From Streptomyces sp. Ncost-T10-10d (lineage in GTDB: Bacteria > Actinomycetota > Actinomycetes > Streptomycetales > Streptomycetaceae), in NCBI RefSeq assembly GCF_900091955.1, contig NZ_FMDF01000051.1, positions 1-64,000 of the forward strand: a DNA stretch of 64,000 bases, written 5' to 3'. Within the stretch, counting starts at the first letter, position 1. The number at the start of each line of letters is the position of its first letter. Shown here in pieces: positions 35,598 through 43,454 of this stretch. The translations under genes were made by a program, and so were the position numbers. The notes beneath the pieces are model-generated. The model was not told where the DNA came from, ran no database searches, and saw only the letters and a program-made list of their open reading frames with translations.

Positions 35598-36301
35598 ACG
35601 AGTTCCACACGGACAGCACCCGAACCGCCCGCGCCGGCCACTTCGCGGGCCGTGGGCGGCTCGTCGCATGGACCGCAGCGGGTGTGATGGCCGTCTCGCT
35701 CGGAGTGGCGGGGTGCGGCGATCAAGACAACGGCGGAGGCGGCGGACGCACCACCCACGGCGCCGACCGCGAGGCGGAACAGGCGGCGGGCTCCACATGG
35801 GCCGCGGGCATCACGCCGGAGTGGATGAGCGAGCGGATGGGCCTTACGGTGCCGGCCACGGCGAATTCACCCGAGGCCGCGTACGAGATCACCTCCCGCT
35901 TCGACACGGGCCTGCTCACCTTCACACTGACCAGGTCCGAGGCCGAGACGTACCTGAAGGAGAACCCCCCGAAAGGCAAATGGCTGGAGCCCACGGCCGC
36001 CGCGACCGACGTCAAACCCCACGACTTCGCCCACTTCGGCCTTCCGGAGCCGGAGACGTTCAAGGACGGCGTGCGCTACGGCTACGTCTGCCCGAGCACC
36101 AAAGCCCCTCAGGCCACCGGGACCCCTTCCGGCGCGTCCGAGGACCCCTTCGGCTCGTCCGACGCGTACGACACGACCGATGAACGCTGCGTCCGCCTGT
36201 ACGCACACGAGTACTCCCCGGACCGCACCCGCATCTACCTCCGAGCCCACTACGAACCCGGGATCAGCAACCTCCCGGCGCCTTCGTCGTCACCGAACTG
36301 A
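35594..36301 (+). CDS. Lipoprotein, third gene of the WXG-type operon
   Basis: A 235-residue lipoprotein. A Tat-like N-terminus (Arg-rich GRGRLVAWTAAGVM) leads to lipobox VAGC (Cys41). A Gly-rich linker and a mature domain with PKGKWLEP and VRLYAHEYSPDRTRIYLRAHYEPG follow. It starts in the ATGA overlap with the effector-like gene, so the two are translationally coupled. A lipoprotein behind a secreted candidate effector could be an immunity or folding factor, or part of the surface target. This is inference from position only. A weak hairpin follows the stop. Confidence 0.72.
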   Translation: MNEFHTDSTRTARAGHFAGRGRLVAWTAAGVMAVSLGVAGCGDQDNGGGGGRTTHGADREAEQAAGSTWAAGITPEWMSERMGLTVPATANSPEAAYEITSRFDTGLLTFTLTRSEAETYLKENPPKGKWLEPTAAATDVKPHDFAHFGLPEPETFKDGVRYGYVCPSTKAPQATGTPSGASEDPFGSSDAYDTTDERCVRLYAHEYSPDRTRIYLRAHYEPGISNLPAPSSSPN

Positions 36302-36306
36302 GAGAG

Positions 36307-36354
36307 GCCCCGCGGAATTCATCGGTGCCCCGTGCAGGCGGTCCCTCGCGGGGC
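36307..36354 (+). terminator. Possible terminator of the WXG-type operon
   Basis: Eight-base arms GCCCCGCG (36307-36314) and CGCGGGGC (36347-36354) lie six bases after the lipoprotein stop. The 32-nt loop makes it weak. Confidence 0.35.
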
Positions 36355-36411
36355 TGGATGCTGCACTGATCGCCGGGGCCGTTCCACTGGCGGCCGTTAG
36401 GGTGAGGGCCG

Positions 36412-36864
36412 TCAAGCGGGCCCGAGCCGGATCGGAGTGTCGTGGGCGGTCTTACCGAGCAGCGAAGAATTGCCGCTGCCGGAGGCTCCGGTCAGCAGCA
36501 GGAACCGGTCGACCGGGCGGGGCCCGGAGGCGTGCAGCCTGCGCGTCAGCTCGGCAGCCTGTGCCTCCCGGCCGAAGTAGACGGTGGCCTCGTCCTCGCT
36601 GTAGGCGTCCAGCCCCGGGTATGGAATTCGGTCACGCGGCCACTCCGTCTGCTGGGGCGCCGGGTTCTCCAGCCGGTACACGACGACCTGACCGATCACC
36701 ATGGCGACGATGAGCAGCCCGATGGCCGGTATGGACCCACGCCGGATGACCTCCAGTGCCCAGGGCACGTGGGTCGCGTTGGTGGCGTAGTTGGTGGCGA
36801 TGCCGAGAAGGCAGGCGACCAGCGCCAGCATGATCTGGAGCACCACTTGCAGGCGCTGCCTCAT
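36412..36864 (-). pseudogene. N-terminal fragment of a STAND-type NTPase
   Basis: About 150 codons encode two membrane helices (VVLQIMLALVACLLGIATNYA and SIPAIGLLIVAMVIGQVVVY). The novel-STAND entry motif IPYPGLDAYSEDEATVYFGR follows, then RFLLLTGASGSGNSSLL. In intact proteins of this family the P-loop reads GxSGSGKSSL; here the lysine is Asn. The reading frame stops 15 codons later, so the NTPase core and C-terminal sensor are gone. It is a decayed, beheaded copy next to accessory genes. Functional expression is unlikely. Confidence 0.75.
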
Positions 36865-37222
36865 GTGGCACCGGCCCCGTGTCGGCCTGCTCGATACCCG
36901 CGCACCACTGTCACGCCCCCGCCACGTTCGTCATCCTGTGCCCCTTCGTGTACTGGGACCGCGCGAGTCCACGGTCCGGAGATGCGCGAGGAAGCCTTGG
37001 ACATCATCCGCGGGTGACAAGGCAGGATTCAAGAACACCTGCCGGAACCGGCCACCCGGACACTCAACCCAGAGGCGTCCGGACGGGCACCCGACGTATT
37101 CGTGAACCGCTCCTCAATCGCCGGCGCCGGCAAACCCGGCTGGGCAGTTCAGCCGCTGGTGGCGACAGTGCCGTTGCAAGTGTTCGCGTGCGAGTGGCGA
37201 CGGCTCGGGGGAACGAGGTGGA
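36865..37222. other. 358-bp region without a recognisable gene
   Basis: Several frames stay open because of base composition, but none carries a motif or a convincing start. I see no strong hairpin or repeat. It separates the STAND fragment from the DUF397/XRE pair and is probably decayed accessory DNA. Confidence 0.4.
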
Positions 37223-37441
37223 TCAGCCTCGGAACCTGGTGGAGTCCGTCGCAGGGGAGTGAGTCTTCAGGGCCTCGACGAAGGTGGTGAAGGCTCCGGT
37301 CGGGAAGGAGAGGGTTGCCCCGGCTGGGGTCTTCGAGTCGCGGATGGCTATATGGGTGAGATGGTTTGCCATTTCCACGCAGGCGTTGCCGTCGCCGCTG
37401 CCGGAGTGGGAAGACTTCTGCCAGTTGTCGCGGGTGATCAC
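37223..37441 (-). CDS. DUF397 protein
   Basis: A 72-residue DUF397 protein starting at GTG (VITRDNWQKSSHSGSGDGNACVEM). It has the family signature WxKSSxS...CVEVA and a C-terminal FTTFVEALK helix. In Streptomyces these small proteins pair with WhiJ-like XRE regulators and modulate them. Here it begins seven bases after the regulator stop. It forms, with the divergent RsbW-like gene, a complete WhiJ-type trio. Confidence 0.92.
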   Translation of the reverse strand: MITRDNWQKSSHSGSGDGNACVEMANHLTHIAIRDSKTPAGATLSFPTGAFTTFVEALKTHSPATDSTRFRG

Positions 37442-37448
37442 GAGTGCC

Positions 37449-38300
37449 TCACAGTTCCTTGGCCAACCTGTGGATGAGGTCACGCGACCGTGCGGGATCG
37501 AGTGACGCCCCCTCAACTCTACGGAAGAGCGTTCGGAAGACGCCGAGCTGTGCTTCGGAGTCGATGAAGAGCACGCCGTGCGGGCCGTCGCGTACCACGG
37601 TGTCCAGCTTTGGGACAGGGCCACCGGCGTACACCATGACGGCTGTGACGTCGGCGAAATCATCCAGTTCGAAAGGGATGACGCGCACCGTCACGTGCTC
37701 TGCCTCGGAGAGTTCCAGGATGCGGTCCAGCTGAGCACGTGAGGCGGCGCGGCCGCCCACCCTGATCCGCAATGCTGCCTCGTGCACCAGCACCTTGTAC
37801 GGGATCGGCTCCGCTTGCTCGAGGATGACACGTCGCTGCATTCGATGGCGGATGCGCAACTCGAGTTCTTCTCGCGGCAGTTCGGGAACACGGCAAGAGA
37901 AGAGCGCCCGAGCGTAGTCCTCGGTCTGGAGCAGGCCCGGGACGTGCAGGAAGTCCACGTCCCATCGGAAGGTGGCGTGGAACTCCAACTCGGACAGGTC
38001 CAGGAACGAGGTGGGGAGTAGCCCCCGGTACTCCTCCCACCAGCCGCGTGTGCGATCGGTGGCCAGTGCGGCCAGGGCGTCGACGAACTCGTCGTCCGCA
38101 CACGCATAGTGGGCCGCGAGGCGGCGTAGCCGCTGCTCGCTCAGGCCTGCGAGGCCCGACTCGATGTGGCTGATCTGGACGCGACTCGCTCCGATCAGCG
38201 CTGCTGCCTCGCGAGCGGAGAGTCCTGCCGCGTCGCGGAGTCGGCGCAGTTCCATCGCCAGGCGCACCTGACGTGCCGTGGGTTCGCGCCTCAGGACCAT
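37449..38300 (-). CDS. XRE-family regulator with DUF5753 domain (WhiJ-like)
   Basis: A 283-residue regulator. The N-terminal Cro/CI-type helix-turn-helix spans ~8-65 (LRRLRDAAGLSAREAAALIGASRVQISHIE). The DUF5753 domain (~95-275) has the WWEEYRGLLPTSFLDLSELE and PGLLQTEDYARALF signatures. WhiJ-type proteins repress development genes and are controlled by their DUF397 partners. ATG at 38300 is clear. It is divergent from the RsbW-like gene; the 204-bp gap holds both promoters. Confidence 0.93.
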   Translation of the reverse strand: MVLRREPTARQVRLAMELRRLRDAAGLSAREAAALIGASRVQISHIESGLAGLSEQRLRRLAAHYACADDEFVDALAALATDRTRGWWEEYRGLLPTSFLDLSELEFHATFRWDVDFLHVPGLLQTEDYARALFSCRVPELPREELELRIRHRMQRRVILEQAEPIPYKVLVHEAALRIRVGGRAASRAQLDRILELSEAEHVTVRVIPFELDDFADVTAVMVYAGGPVPKLDTVVRDGPHGVLFIDSEAQLGVFRTLFRRVEGASLDPARSRDLIHRLAKEL

Positions 38301-38365
38301 CGATTGCTCCTCGGTTCAACACGCCTGCTGGCGTGACTCGTTCGGGGTCGGATTGCGCAGTCGGC

Positions 38366-38395
38366 TTGCTCCGTATGACATGTTAGCCCTACCGT
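38366..38395 (+). promoter_or_regulatory. Candidate promoter of the RsbW-like gene
   Basis: TTGCTC (38366-38371), an 18-bp spacer and TACCGT (38390-38395) lie 109 bp before the rightward start, in the gap shared with the divergent XRE gene. The boxes are near vegetative consensus. Their use is not proven. Confidence 0.4.
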
Positions 38396-38504
38396 CAGTG
38401 ACGCAACGCACACACTGCGGAAGTGCACCGCTCCGTCCTGTCGCGACGGCTGCGGCAACGCCACCGCCCGCCCCGCAACCTCCCCACCCGAACGGAGCTG
38501 ACGC

Positions 38505-38921
38505 ATGCCCGAAAACGTGAACGAACCCTGGGAGTACTGCCTCTACATCCCCAACGACCTACGCGCCGTCACTATCAGCCGCCGCACCCTCCGCCTGATC
38601 CTCACCATGCACGGCCTGATCCGCCTGGTCGACACCGCCGAACTCCTCGCGACCGAGCTGGTCTCCAACGCCGTACGCCACACCAAGGGCCCGGCCGCAC
38701 TGCGCGTGCGCTGGTCGGCGGGGGTTCTGCGGCTCGGGGCCTGGGATGCCGACCCCGAGCCACCGGAGCCGCCCGTGTCTTTTGAGCAGGCGGCCGACGT
38801 GGTGGAGGAAGGGCGGGGGCTGGCGCTGGTCCGGGCGTGCGCCGACCTGTGGGGCTGGCAGCCGCTGGCGAGAGACGGCAGCCGGGGGAAGGTCGTGTGG
38901 TGCGAGTTGGCCGCCGCGTAG
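38505..38921 (+). CDS. RsbW-like ATP-binding protein (anti-sigma/AbaA-OrfD type)
   Basis: A 138-residue single GHKL ATPase domain. The N-box region is DTAELLATELVSNAVRHTKG, followed by LGAWDADPEPP and EEGRGLALVRACADLWGW (G2-like glycines). It lacks a dimerisation or histidine domain, so it belongs to the HATPase_c_3/RsbW group that binds sigma or anti-anti-sigma factors. In WhiJ/AbaA-type loci such a gene is divergent from the XRE regulator, as here. Its target sigma factor is not encoded nearby. Confidence 0.9.
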   Translation: MPENVNEPWEYCLYIPNDLRAVTISRRTLRLILTMHGLIRLVDTAELLATELVSNAVRHTKGPAALRVRWSAGVLRLGAWDADPEPPEPPVSFEQAADVVEEGRGLALVRACADLWGWQPLARDGSRGKVVWCELAAA

Positions 38922-39066
38922 CCGCTCCGGTACTGATTGGCAGATGCGTTCCATCGCCTGGATGCCCGATCTGGGGATTGCTTGAAGGTCTGAAACAGAT
39001 CTGCCAATCACCGCTCACAGCCTCGGAAGGAACCGTCGTGCGCCGCATCCCCGTGGGGGTCCGAGC

Positions 39067-39156
39067 ATGAGCATCATCGGAGTCGGGATTGACGCGGTGG
39101 AGATCGACCGCTTCCGGGCGGCGCTGGAGCGTACGCCCGGATTGGCCGAACGGGTG
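39067..39156 (+). pseudogene. 5' fragment of holo-ACP synthase (acpS)
   Basis: The frame opens with ATG and reads SIIGVGIDAVEIDRF, then RAALERTPGLAERV, the conserved first ~30 residues of AcpS, including the metal-binding Asp of the GxD motif. Homology ends abruptly near 39156 and the frame then runs into unrelated sequence. The rest of the gene is not in this window. It is a stray fragment at the border of the tRNA-associated island. Confidence 0.7.
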
Positions 39157-39685
39157 GCGCCGACGAGGTGGTCCACTTGCCAGCCACGGCCTTGGCGTCG
39201 TAGGCGGCCGTGAGGACGTGCTGGGGGTGTCGTCGTTGTGACGGCCGGAGGCCCAGACCTGGGCTCTGGAGGAGTAGCAGAGCTGGAATCCGTTGACGGC
39301 GCCGCCAGCAGGATTCGAACCTGCGCACACGGCTCCGGAGGCCGTCGGTGCTTCCGCTGTTCCAGCAGGTCACAGACCTTTCAACTGCCACGAGCGACTT
39401 GCTTGTCCACGGATGGTCCACGCTGCCCCGCAATAAGCCCGAGCCGGCCGCTCCGGCGCGCGTCCGGATGCTCGGGTTGGGCCCTGGACGCCTCCCGCTT
39501 GTCGTGCGCTGCGAGCGCGGGGGGCGGCTTGCGGAACGGGGAGTCCGAGGAAGGCGGCCTCGACGAATCCGAGGAGTCCTACGCCAGATGCCGACTCAAC
39601 TCGGCGCAATTGTTGGTGACTTACAATCACACGATACGTAGGAGGGGCGACGCCGCGTGCACGGCGTCTGGGGGGCAGGAGAGGC
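39157..39685. other. 529-bp border region upstream of the defence-like operon
   Basis: No gene is called. It contains the tRNA-Arg half-copy (39308-39344), an AGGTC/ACCT-type dyad near 39367-39379, and the arm-like motif TGTCCACGGATGGTCCACG (39404-39422). It also holds the presumed promoter of the operon: TTGGTG, 16 bp, TACGTA near 39615-39642. GCAGGAGAGGC directly precedes the ATG at 39686 as ribosome site. Confidence 0.5.
39308..39344 (-). repeat. Exact 37-nt copy of the tRNA-Arg(CCG) 3' half (probable att site)
   Basis: It is identical to 50011-50047, covering the anticodon stem-loop, variable region and T-arm in the same orientation. The acceptor-stem part and the whole 5' half are absent, so it is not a working tRNA. 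Such half-tRNA copies mark the distal attachment site of elements integrated at tRNA genes. The acceptor-side flank does not match the intact tRNA, which weakens a simple attL model. Confidence 0.78.
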
Positions 39686-42600
39686 ATGGCAGCGTCGAGC
39701 CTGGTGGCTCTGCGGAAGGTGTGTGTTCCGCGGGGGGACGTACTCGAAGGCGGGTTGGCGGACAACCACTTCGCAGCACAACTGGACAAGGTGGTCCGTG
39801 ACGCGGAGCACTATCCGGTGTACGGCGATGCGGAGGCATTTTTCGCGCAGACATACCCCACGAGCGGCCTGAAGACGCTGCTCACCAAAACATTCGGCCG
39901 TCTGACCGGAGCGAAGGGTGTTGCGGGGGAGAACGGCGTGCTTCGCCCGACGACCTCGTTTGGTGGCGGTAAGACCCACGGCCTGACCGCCGTCTACCAC
40001 CTCGCCAAGGGTGCCCGGCCGTCCAGCATCACCGAGTTCCTCGACCTGGGCCTGCTTCCCGACGGCCCGGTCCAGGTCGCGGCCCTGGTCGGCGACGCCC
40101 TCGACCCCACTGCGGGCATCGAGACCAGCGGCCATCGCACCTACACGATGTGGGGTGAGATGGCCGCCCAGATTGGCGATGACGCGTTCGCTGCGATGGC
40201 GGCGAACGACACCCAACGCACCGCTCCGGGCACCGCGACGATCAAGGCCGCCTTCCGTGGCAAGCCGACGGTGGTGATCGTCGATGAGATCGCCAAGTAC
40301 CTACGCGCAGTGGCCTCCTCCGGCAGCGAGGACGTACGCCGCATGGCCGGCGCGATCCCTGTCTTCCTCGGCAACCTCTTCGAGGTCGCCTCCGACCCGA
40401 CCAACAAGGTCTCGGTCATCATTACCCTGGCCGCGACCACCAACGCGTTCGGTGCGGAGACCACCGAGATCAGCGAGCTGACCGGTGAGGAGAAGGAGAA
40501 GGCCGACGCCGCCAACGCCGCCTCGGTCAAGGCCGCCCAGGAGACCGGCGACGTGTTGACCCGCGCGGTGCAGCCGAGCGCGGTAATCAAGCCGGCCGAT
40601 GACAACGAGATCGGAGAAATCCTCAAGAAGCGCATCTTCGCCTCCGTCGACGAGGACGCCGCCAGGGCAGCAGGGGAGGCCTACCGGGCATTCTACGAAC
40701 AGCTCACCAAGACCGAGCAACTCGCCGGTGGAGCAGAGCATCCGTCTTCCTATGGCGACTTGGTCACCAAGACCTACCCGTTCCACCCCGAGCTGGTTCG
40801 CGTTCTCGACAAGCGTCTGGGCAACATATCCGAGTTCCAGCGCGCCCGCGGAGCCCTGAAACTCCTGGCCGAGGTCGTGGCCAACATCTACGCCACCAAT
40901 GACGAGACAGCGATCATTAACGTCGGTGACATCGACTACTCCGATGAGCCAGTCCTCAACCACCTCACCGACGGCCTCGGCCGCGCCGAGTACGCGAGCG
41001 TGGCCAAGGGTGACTTCGCCTCCACGGCCTCCCACGCGGCTGTCGTCGACGTCGACGTCTTCCCCGGCAAGCCTGCCTACGCCACCCGCGTGGCCCGCAC
41101 CGTGTTTACCCACTCCCTGGAAATGGTCTCCACCGCAGGGGCGGGCCGCAACGACTGGCTGGTCGGCACCCTGCGCCCCGGCGAGGACGCCACCATCTTC
41201 GAGAAGGCGCTAACCGAGTCCGAGAAGGTTTTCTGGCACCTGTCTTACGACGGTGCTCGCTGGCGCTTCAATATCGAGCCCAACGTCAACGCCATCATCG
41301 AGACCGAGAAGCGCAACGTCGCCAACACTGCGGTCGCCGCGGAAGTCGACAGCCTGATACAGAAGGCGTTTGCCAATGACGGTGGCGTTACCGCGATCCA
41401 TTTCCCGTCAGGCCCTGCCGAGATCCCAGACAAGGACGCGCTGCGCGTGGTCGTGCTCGACCACGATGTCGTCACCGTCGACCAAGGCCACGCCGACCAG
41501 CCGCCGGCACAGATCGTGGAGATGCTTGACAAGGTCGGCTCGGTCGGCGCGCCGCGCAAGTACCGCAACTCCCTGGTTTTCGCCCTGGCCGACGCCGAGC
41601 AGGTCCATGTGCTCAAGGACCGCGCACGTGCCTTGATCGCCTCTAACAACCTTGCCGCTGATACCCACCGGCTGGGTCAGTTCAGCGAGGAGGTCCGCAA
41701 GAAGGTCGAGGCCTACGACAAGGAGGCCCGCCTCCAGGCACGCATCGCGGTCACCCGGTGCTTCAAACACATCTACTACCCGGCTGACGAGAAGGCCACC
41801 AGCTACCTGCGCCACCGTGAGCTTCCTGCCCAGGCCCAGGGCAACCCGAAGAATGCCACCTCTGCAGTCATCACGCTGCTGACTGACGAGGAGAAGATCC
41901 GTACCAGCCCGTTCACCGCGTCCTTCCTGCGCAACCGAACCTGGGCCAACAAGGAGGCCACGAGCACGGCCGCGATCGCCGACTACTTCTGGTCCGACCA
42001 CAAGGCCTCCATCGTCCGCAACACCTCCCTGCTGCGTGACGCGATCGTCAACGGTGTCAACCACGACGGCTGGGTCTGCTACGACTCGGCTAGCGGCAGG
42101 GCTTACACGGCCAACAACCAGGCTGGCATGTCGATCACCTTCGGTGCCGACACCGAGGTCATGACCATGACCGAGGCGCAGAAGCGCGGCCTCTTGGTCC
42201 GCAAACCTACCCAGACCGACCTTCGCTCGGTGCTCGCCAGCGACCAGCTCACCGGTGCGGACATCCGTGCCCGCCTCGAGGCAGCCTGCGGGGGCGAGCC
42301 CTCCAAGACCGATGTCCTCGACCTGCTGGCCACCGCCGTCCAGTCCAGCGAGTACAGCTGGTTCGTCGTCACCGACACCGAGCCTGCCGCTGGCGTCCGG
42401 GCGCTCTCACCCTCGGCGATCAAGGACAAGGGCCTCGACACCCTCCATATCCTGCCCCGCGAGACCGCCGACGAGGTCGGCGTCCAGGTCCCCACCCGCA
42501 CCGCCATGTCCAAGACCTTCACCGCGAACGGTCCCGGCGGCGCGGCCATGCAGACCCTGCTCGATGCCGTCTCCGACTACGCGATCCGCGCCATCAGGAC

Positions 42601-42967
42601 CCTTACCTTGAAGGTGAGCGCGGATGCCGCGTCCGGCACGAGCGACATCGACCTCGCCGTCGCCTCGCTCGGCATGCTGCAGAAACAGACCATTACGGTC
42701 CGCTCCACCATCCGCGCCGAATACAAGGGGCTCACCGGAGGCGGCGTCCAGTTCCAGGGCACGGCCGAGCGCGCCGACTTCCAGATGGCTTACGGCCATG
42801 CCAAGAAGGCTCTCACCGCCGCCACGAAGGTGGTCGGCGACATCACTCTCACCTTCCGGTTCGACCCGGCACTCGACGTCGACGGCCCGCAGTTCGCACA
42901 GATCCATGACGTGATCAAGAAGCTCGGAATGAAGAGCACAACGATGACGGCGGAGGTGACTAAGTGA
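39686..42967 (+). CDS. DUF499-type ATPase of a helicase-methylase-ATPase defence-like operon
   Basis: A 1093-residue P-loop protein of the DUF499 type. Walker A is TTSFGGGKTHGL (~89-100) and Walker B is TVVIVDEIAKYL (~195-206). An IITLAATT sensor-like block and a long helical C-terminal region follow. The DUF499 ATPases are large AAA-like proteins found with DNA methylases and helicases in defence islands, and are thought to power or regulate target engagement. It is the first gene of a four-gene operon; its stop overlaps the next start by four bases. ATG at 39686 has GGAGAGG upstream. It lies next to a tRNA-Arg half-copy, consistent with acquisition on an element. Confidence 0.85.
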   Translation: MAASSLVALRKVCVPRGDVLEGGLADNHFAAQLDKVVRDAEHYPVYGDAEAFFAQTYPTSGLKTLLTKTFGRLTGAKGVAGENGVLRPTTSFGGGKTHGLTAVYHLAKGARPSSITEFLDLGLLPDGPVQVAALVGDALDPTAGIETSGHRTYTMWGEMAAQIGDDAFAAMAANDTQRTAPGTATIKAAFRGKPTVVIVDEIAKYLRAVASSGSEDVRRMAGAIPVFLGNLFEVASDPTNKVSVIITLAATTNAFGAETTEISELTGEEKEKADAANAASVKAAQETGDVLTRAVQPSAVIKPADDNEIGEILKKRIFASVDEDAARAAGEAYRAFYEQLTKTEQLAGGAEHPSSYGDLVTKTYPFHPELVRVLDKRLGNISEFQRARGALKLLAEVVANIYATNDETAIINVGDIDYSDEPVLNHLTDGLGRAEYASVAKGDFASTASHAAVVDVDVFPGKPAYATRVARTVFTHSLEMVSTAGAGRNDWLVGTLRPGEDATIFEKALTESEKVFWHLSYDGARWRFNIEPNVNAIIETEKRNVANTAVAAEVDSLIQKAFANDGGVTAIHFPSGPAEIPDKDALRVVVLDHDVVTVDQGHADQPPAQIVEMLDKVGSVGAPRKYRNSLVFALADAEQVHVLKDRARALIASNNLAADTHRLGQFSEEVRKKVEAYDKEARLQARIAVTRCFKHIYYPADEKATSYLRHRELPAQAQGNPKNATSAVITLLTDEEKIRTSPFTASFLRNRTWANKEATSTAAIADYFWSDHKASIVRNTSLLRDAIVNGVNHDGWVCYDSASGRAYTANNQAGMSITFGADTEVMTMTEAQKRGLLVRKPTQTDLRSVLASDQLTGADIRARLEAACGGEPSKTDVLDLLATAVQSSEYSWFVVTDTEPAAGVRALSPSAIKDKGLDTLHILPRETADEVGVQVPTRTAMSKTFTANGPGGAAMQTLLDAVSDYAIRAIRTLTLKVSADAASGTSDIDLAVASLGMLQKQTITVRSTIRAEYKGLTGGGVQFQGTAERADFQMAYGHAKKALTAATKVVGDITLTFRFDPALDVDGPQFAQIHDVIKKLGMKSTTMTAEVTK

Positions 42968-43443
42968 CCACGCTCCAGCGCGCGACGACCGTCCCGAGCC
43001 GACGGCTCGCTGCCGTCGACGGCGCCCGCGGTTTCCGTCTCATCGTGAAGCCCGGCCGCGGCGAGATCTACGGCCTCACCATCGAGGAGACGTACGGCGA
43101 GGTGGGCTCTGTCCTCACCACGGCCGTCGTCACCCTCACTCCGCAGCAGACGGGTCGCGTCGTCGACGCCCTCTTCGCCGCCGTGAGGCGATCGGGCCAC
43201 CGGCCCAGCGCTCTGGCCTTCACCCGCAAGGCACCCATCCAGCTTGCCGAACCCGACGGCGTACGCCTGGCACTGATCCTGCTGGCCACCCAGCCCATCG
43301 CCAAGCACGAGCGGGTCCGAGCCCTCGTCGCCGGCATCAACGCCATGAGCACCGAGGAGACCTACTACTGGTACTCCAAGTGCATCGGCGTCGACGCCAA
43401 CCGCGCCCGCAAGGCCCTCCGTACCCTCCTCTCTGACAACTGA
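42964..43443 (+). CDS. Small uncharacterised component of the defence-like operon
   Basis: A 159-residue soluble alpha/beta protein starting at GTG in the GTGA overlap with the ATPase. The visible core is GFRLIVKPGRGEIYGLTIEE, PQQTGRVVDALFAAVRRSGH, and a C-terminal EETYYWYSKCIGVDANRARKALRTLL. Its place corresponds to the small DUF3780-type protein often seen with DUF499/DUF1156 genes, but I cannot confirm that it is that family. No catalytic motif is visible. Tight coupling on both sides implies fixed stoichiometry with its neighbours, perhaps as an adaptor or DNA-binding subunit. Confidence 0.75.
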   Translation: MTTLQRATTVPSRRLAAVDGARGFRLIVKPGRGEIYGLTIEETYGEVGSVLTTAVVTLTPQQTGRVVDALFAAVRRSGHRPSALAFTRKAPIQLAEPDGVRLALILLATQPIAKHERVRALVAGINAMSTEETYYWYSKCIGVDANRARKALRTLLSDN

Positions 43444-43454
43444 AAGGACTCGCC

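Noticed and set aside
39308..39380. A second tRNA-Arg gene
   Set aside because: Only the 3' half is present; no D-arm or 5' acceptor strand can be formed, so it is an attachment-type copy.
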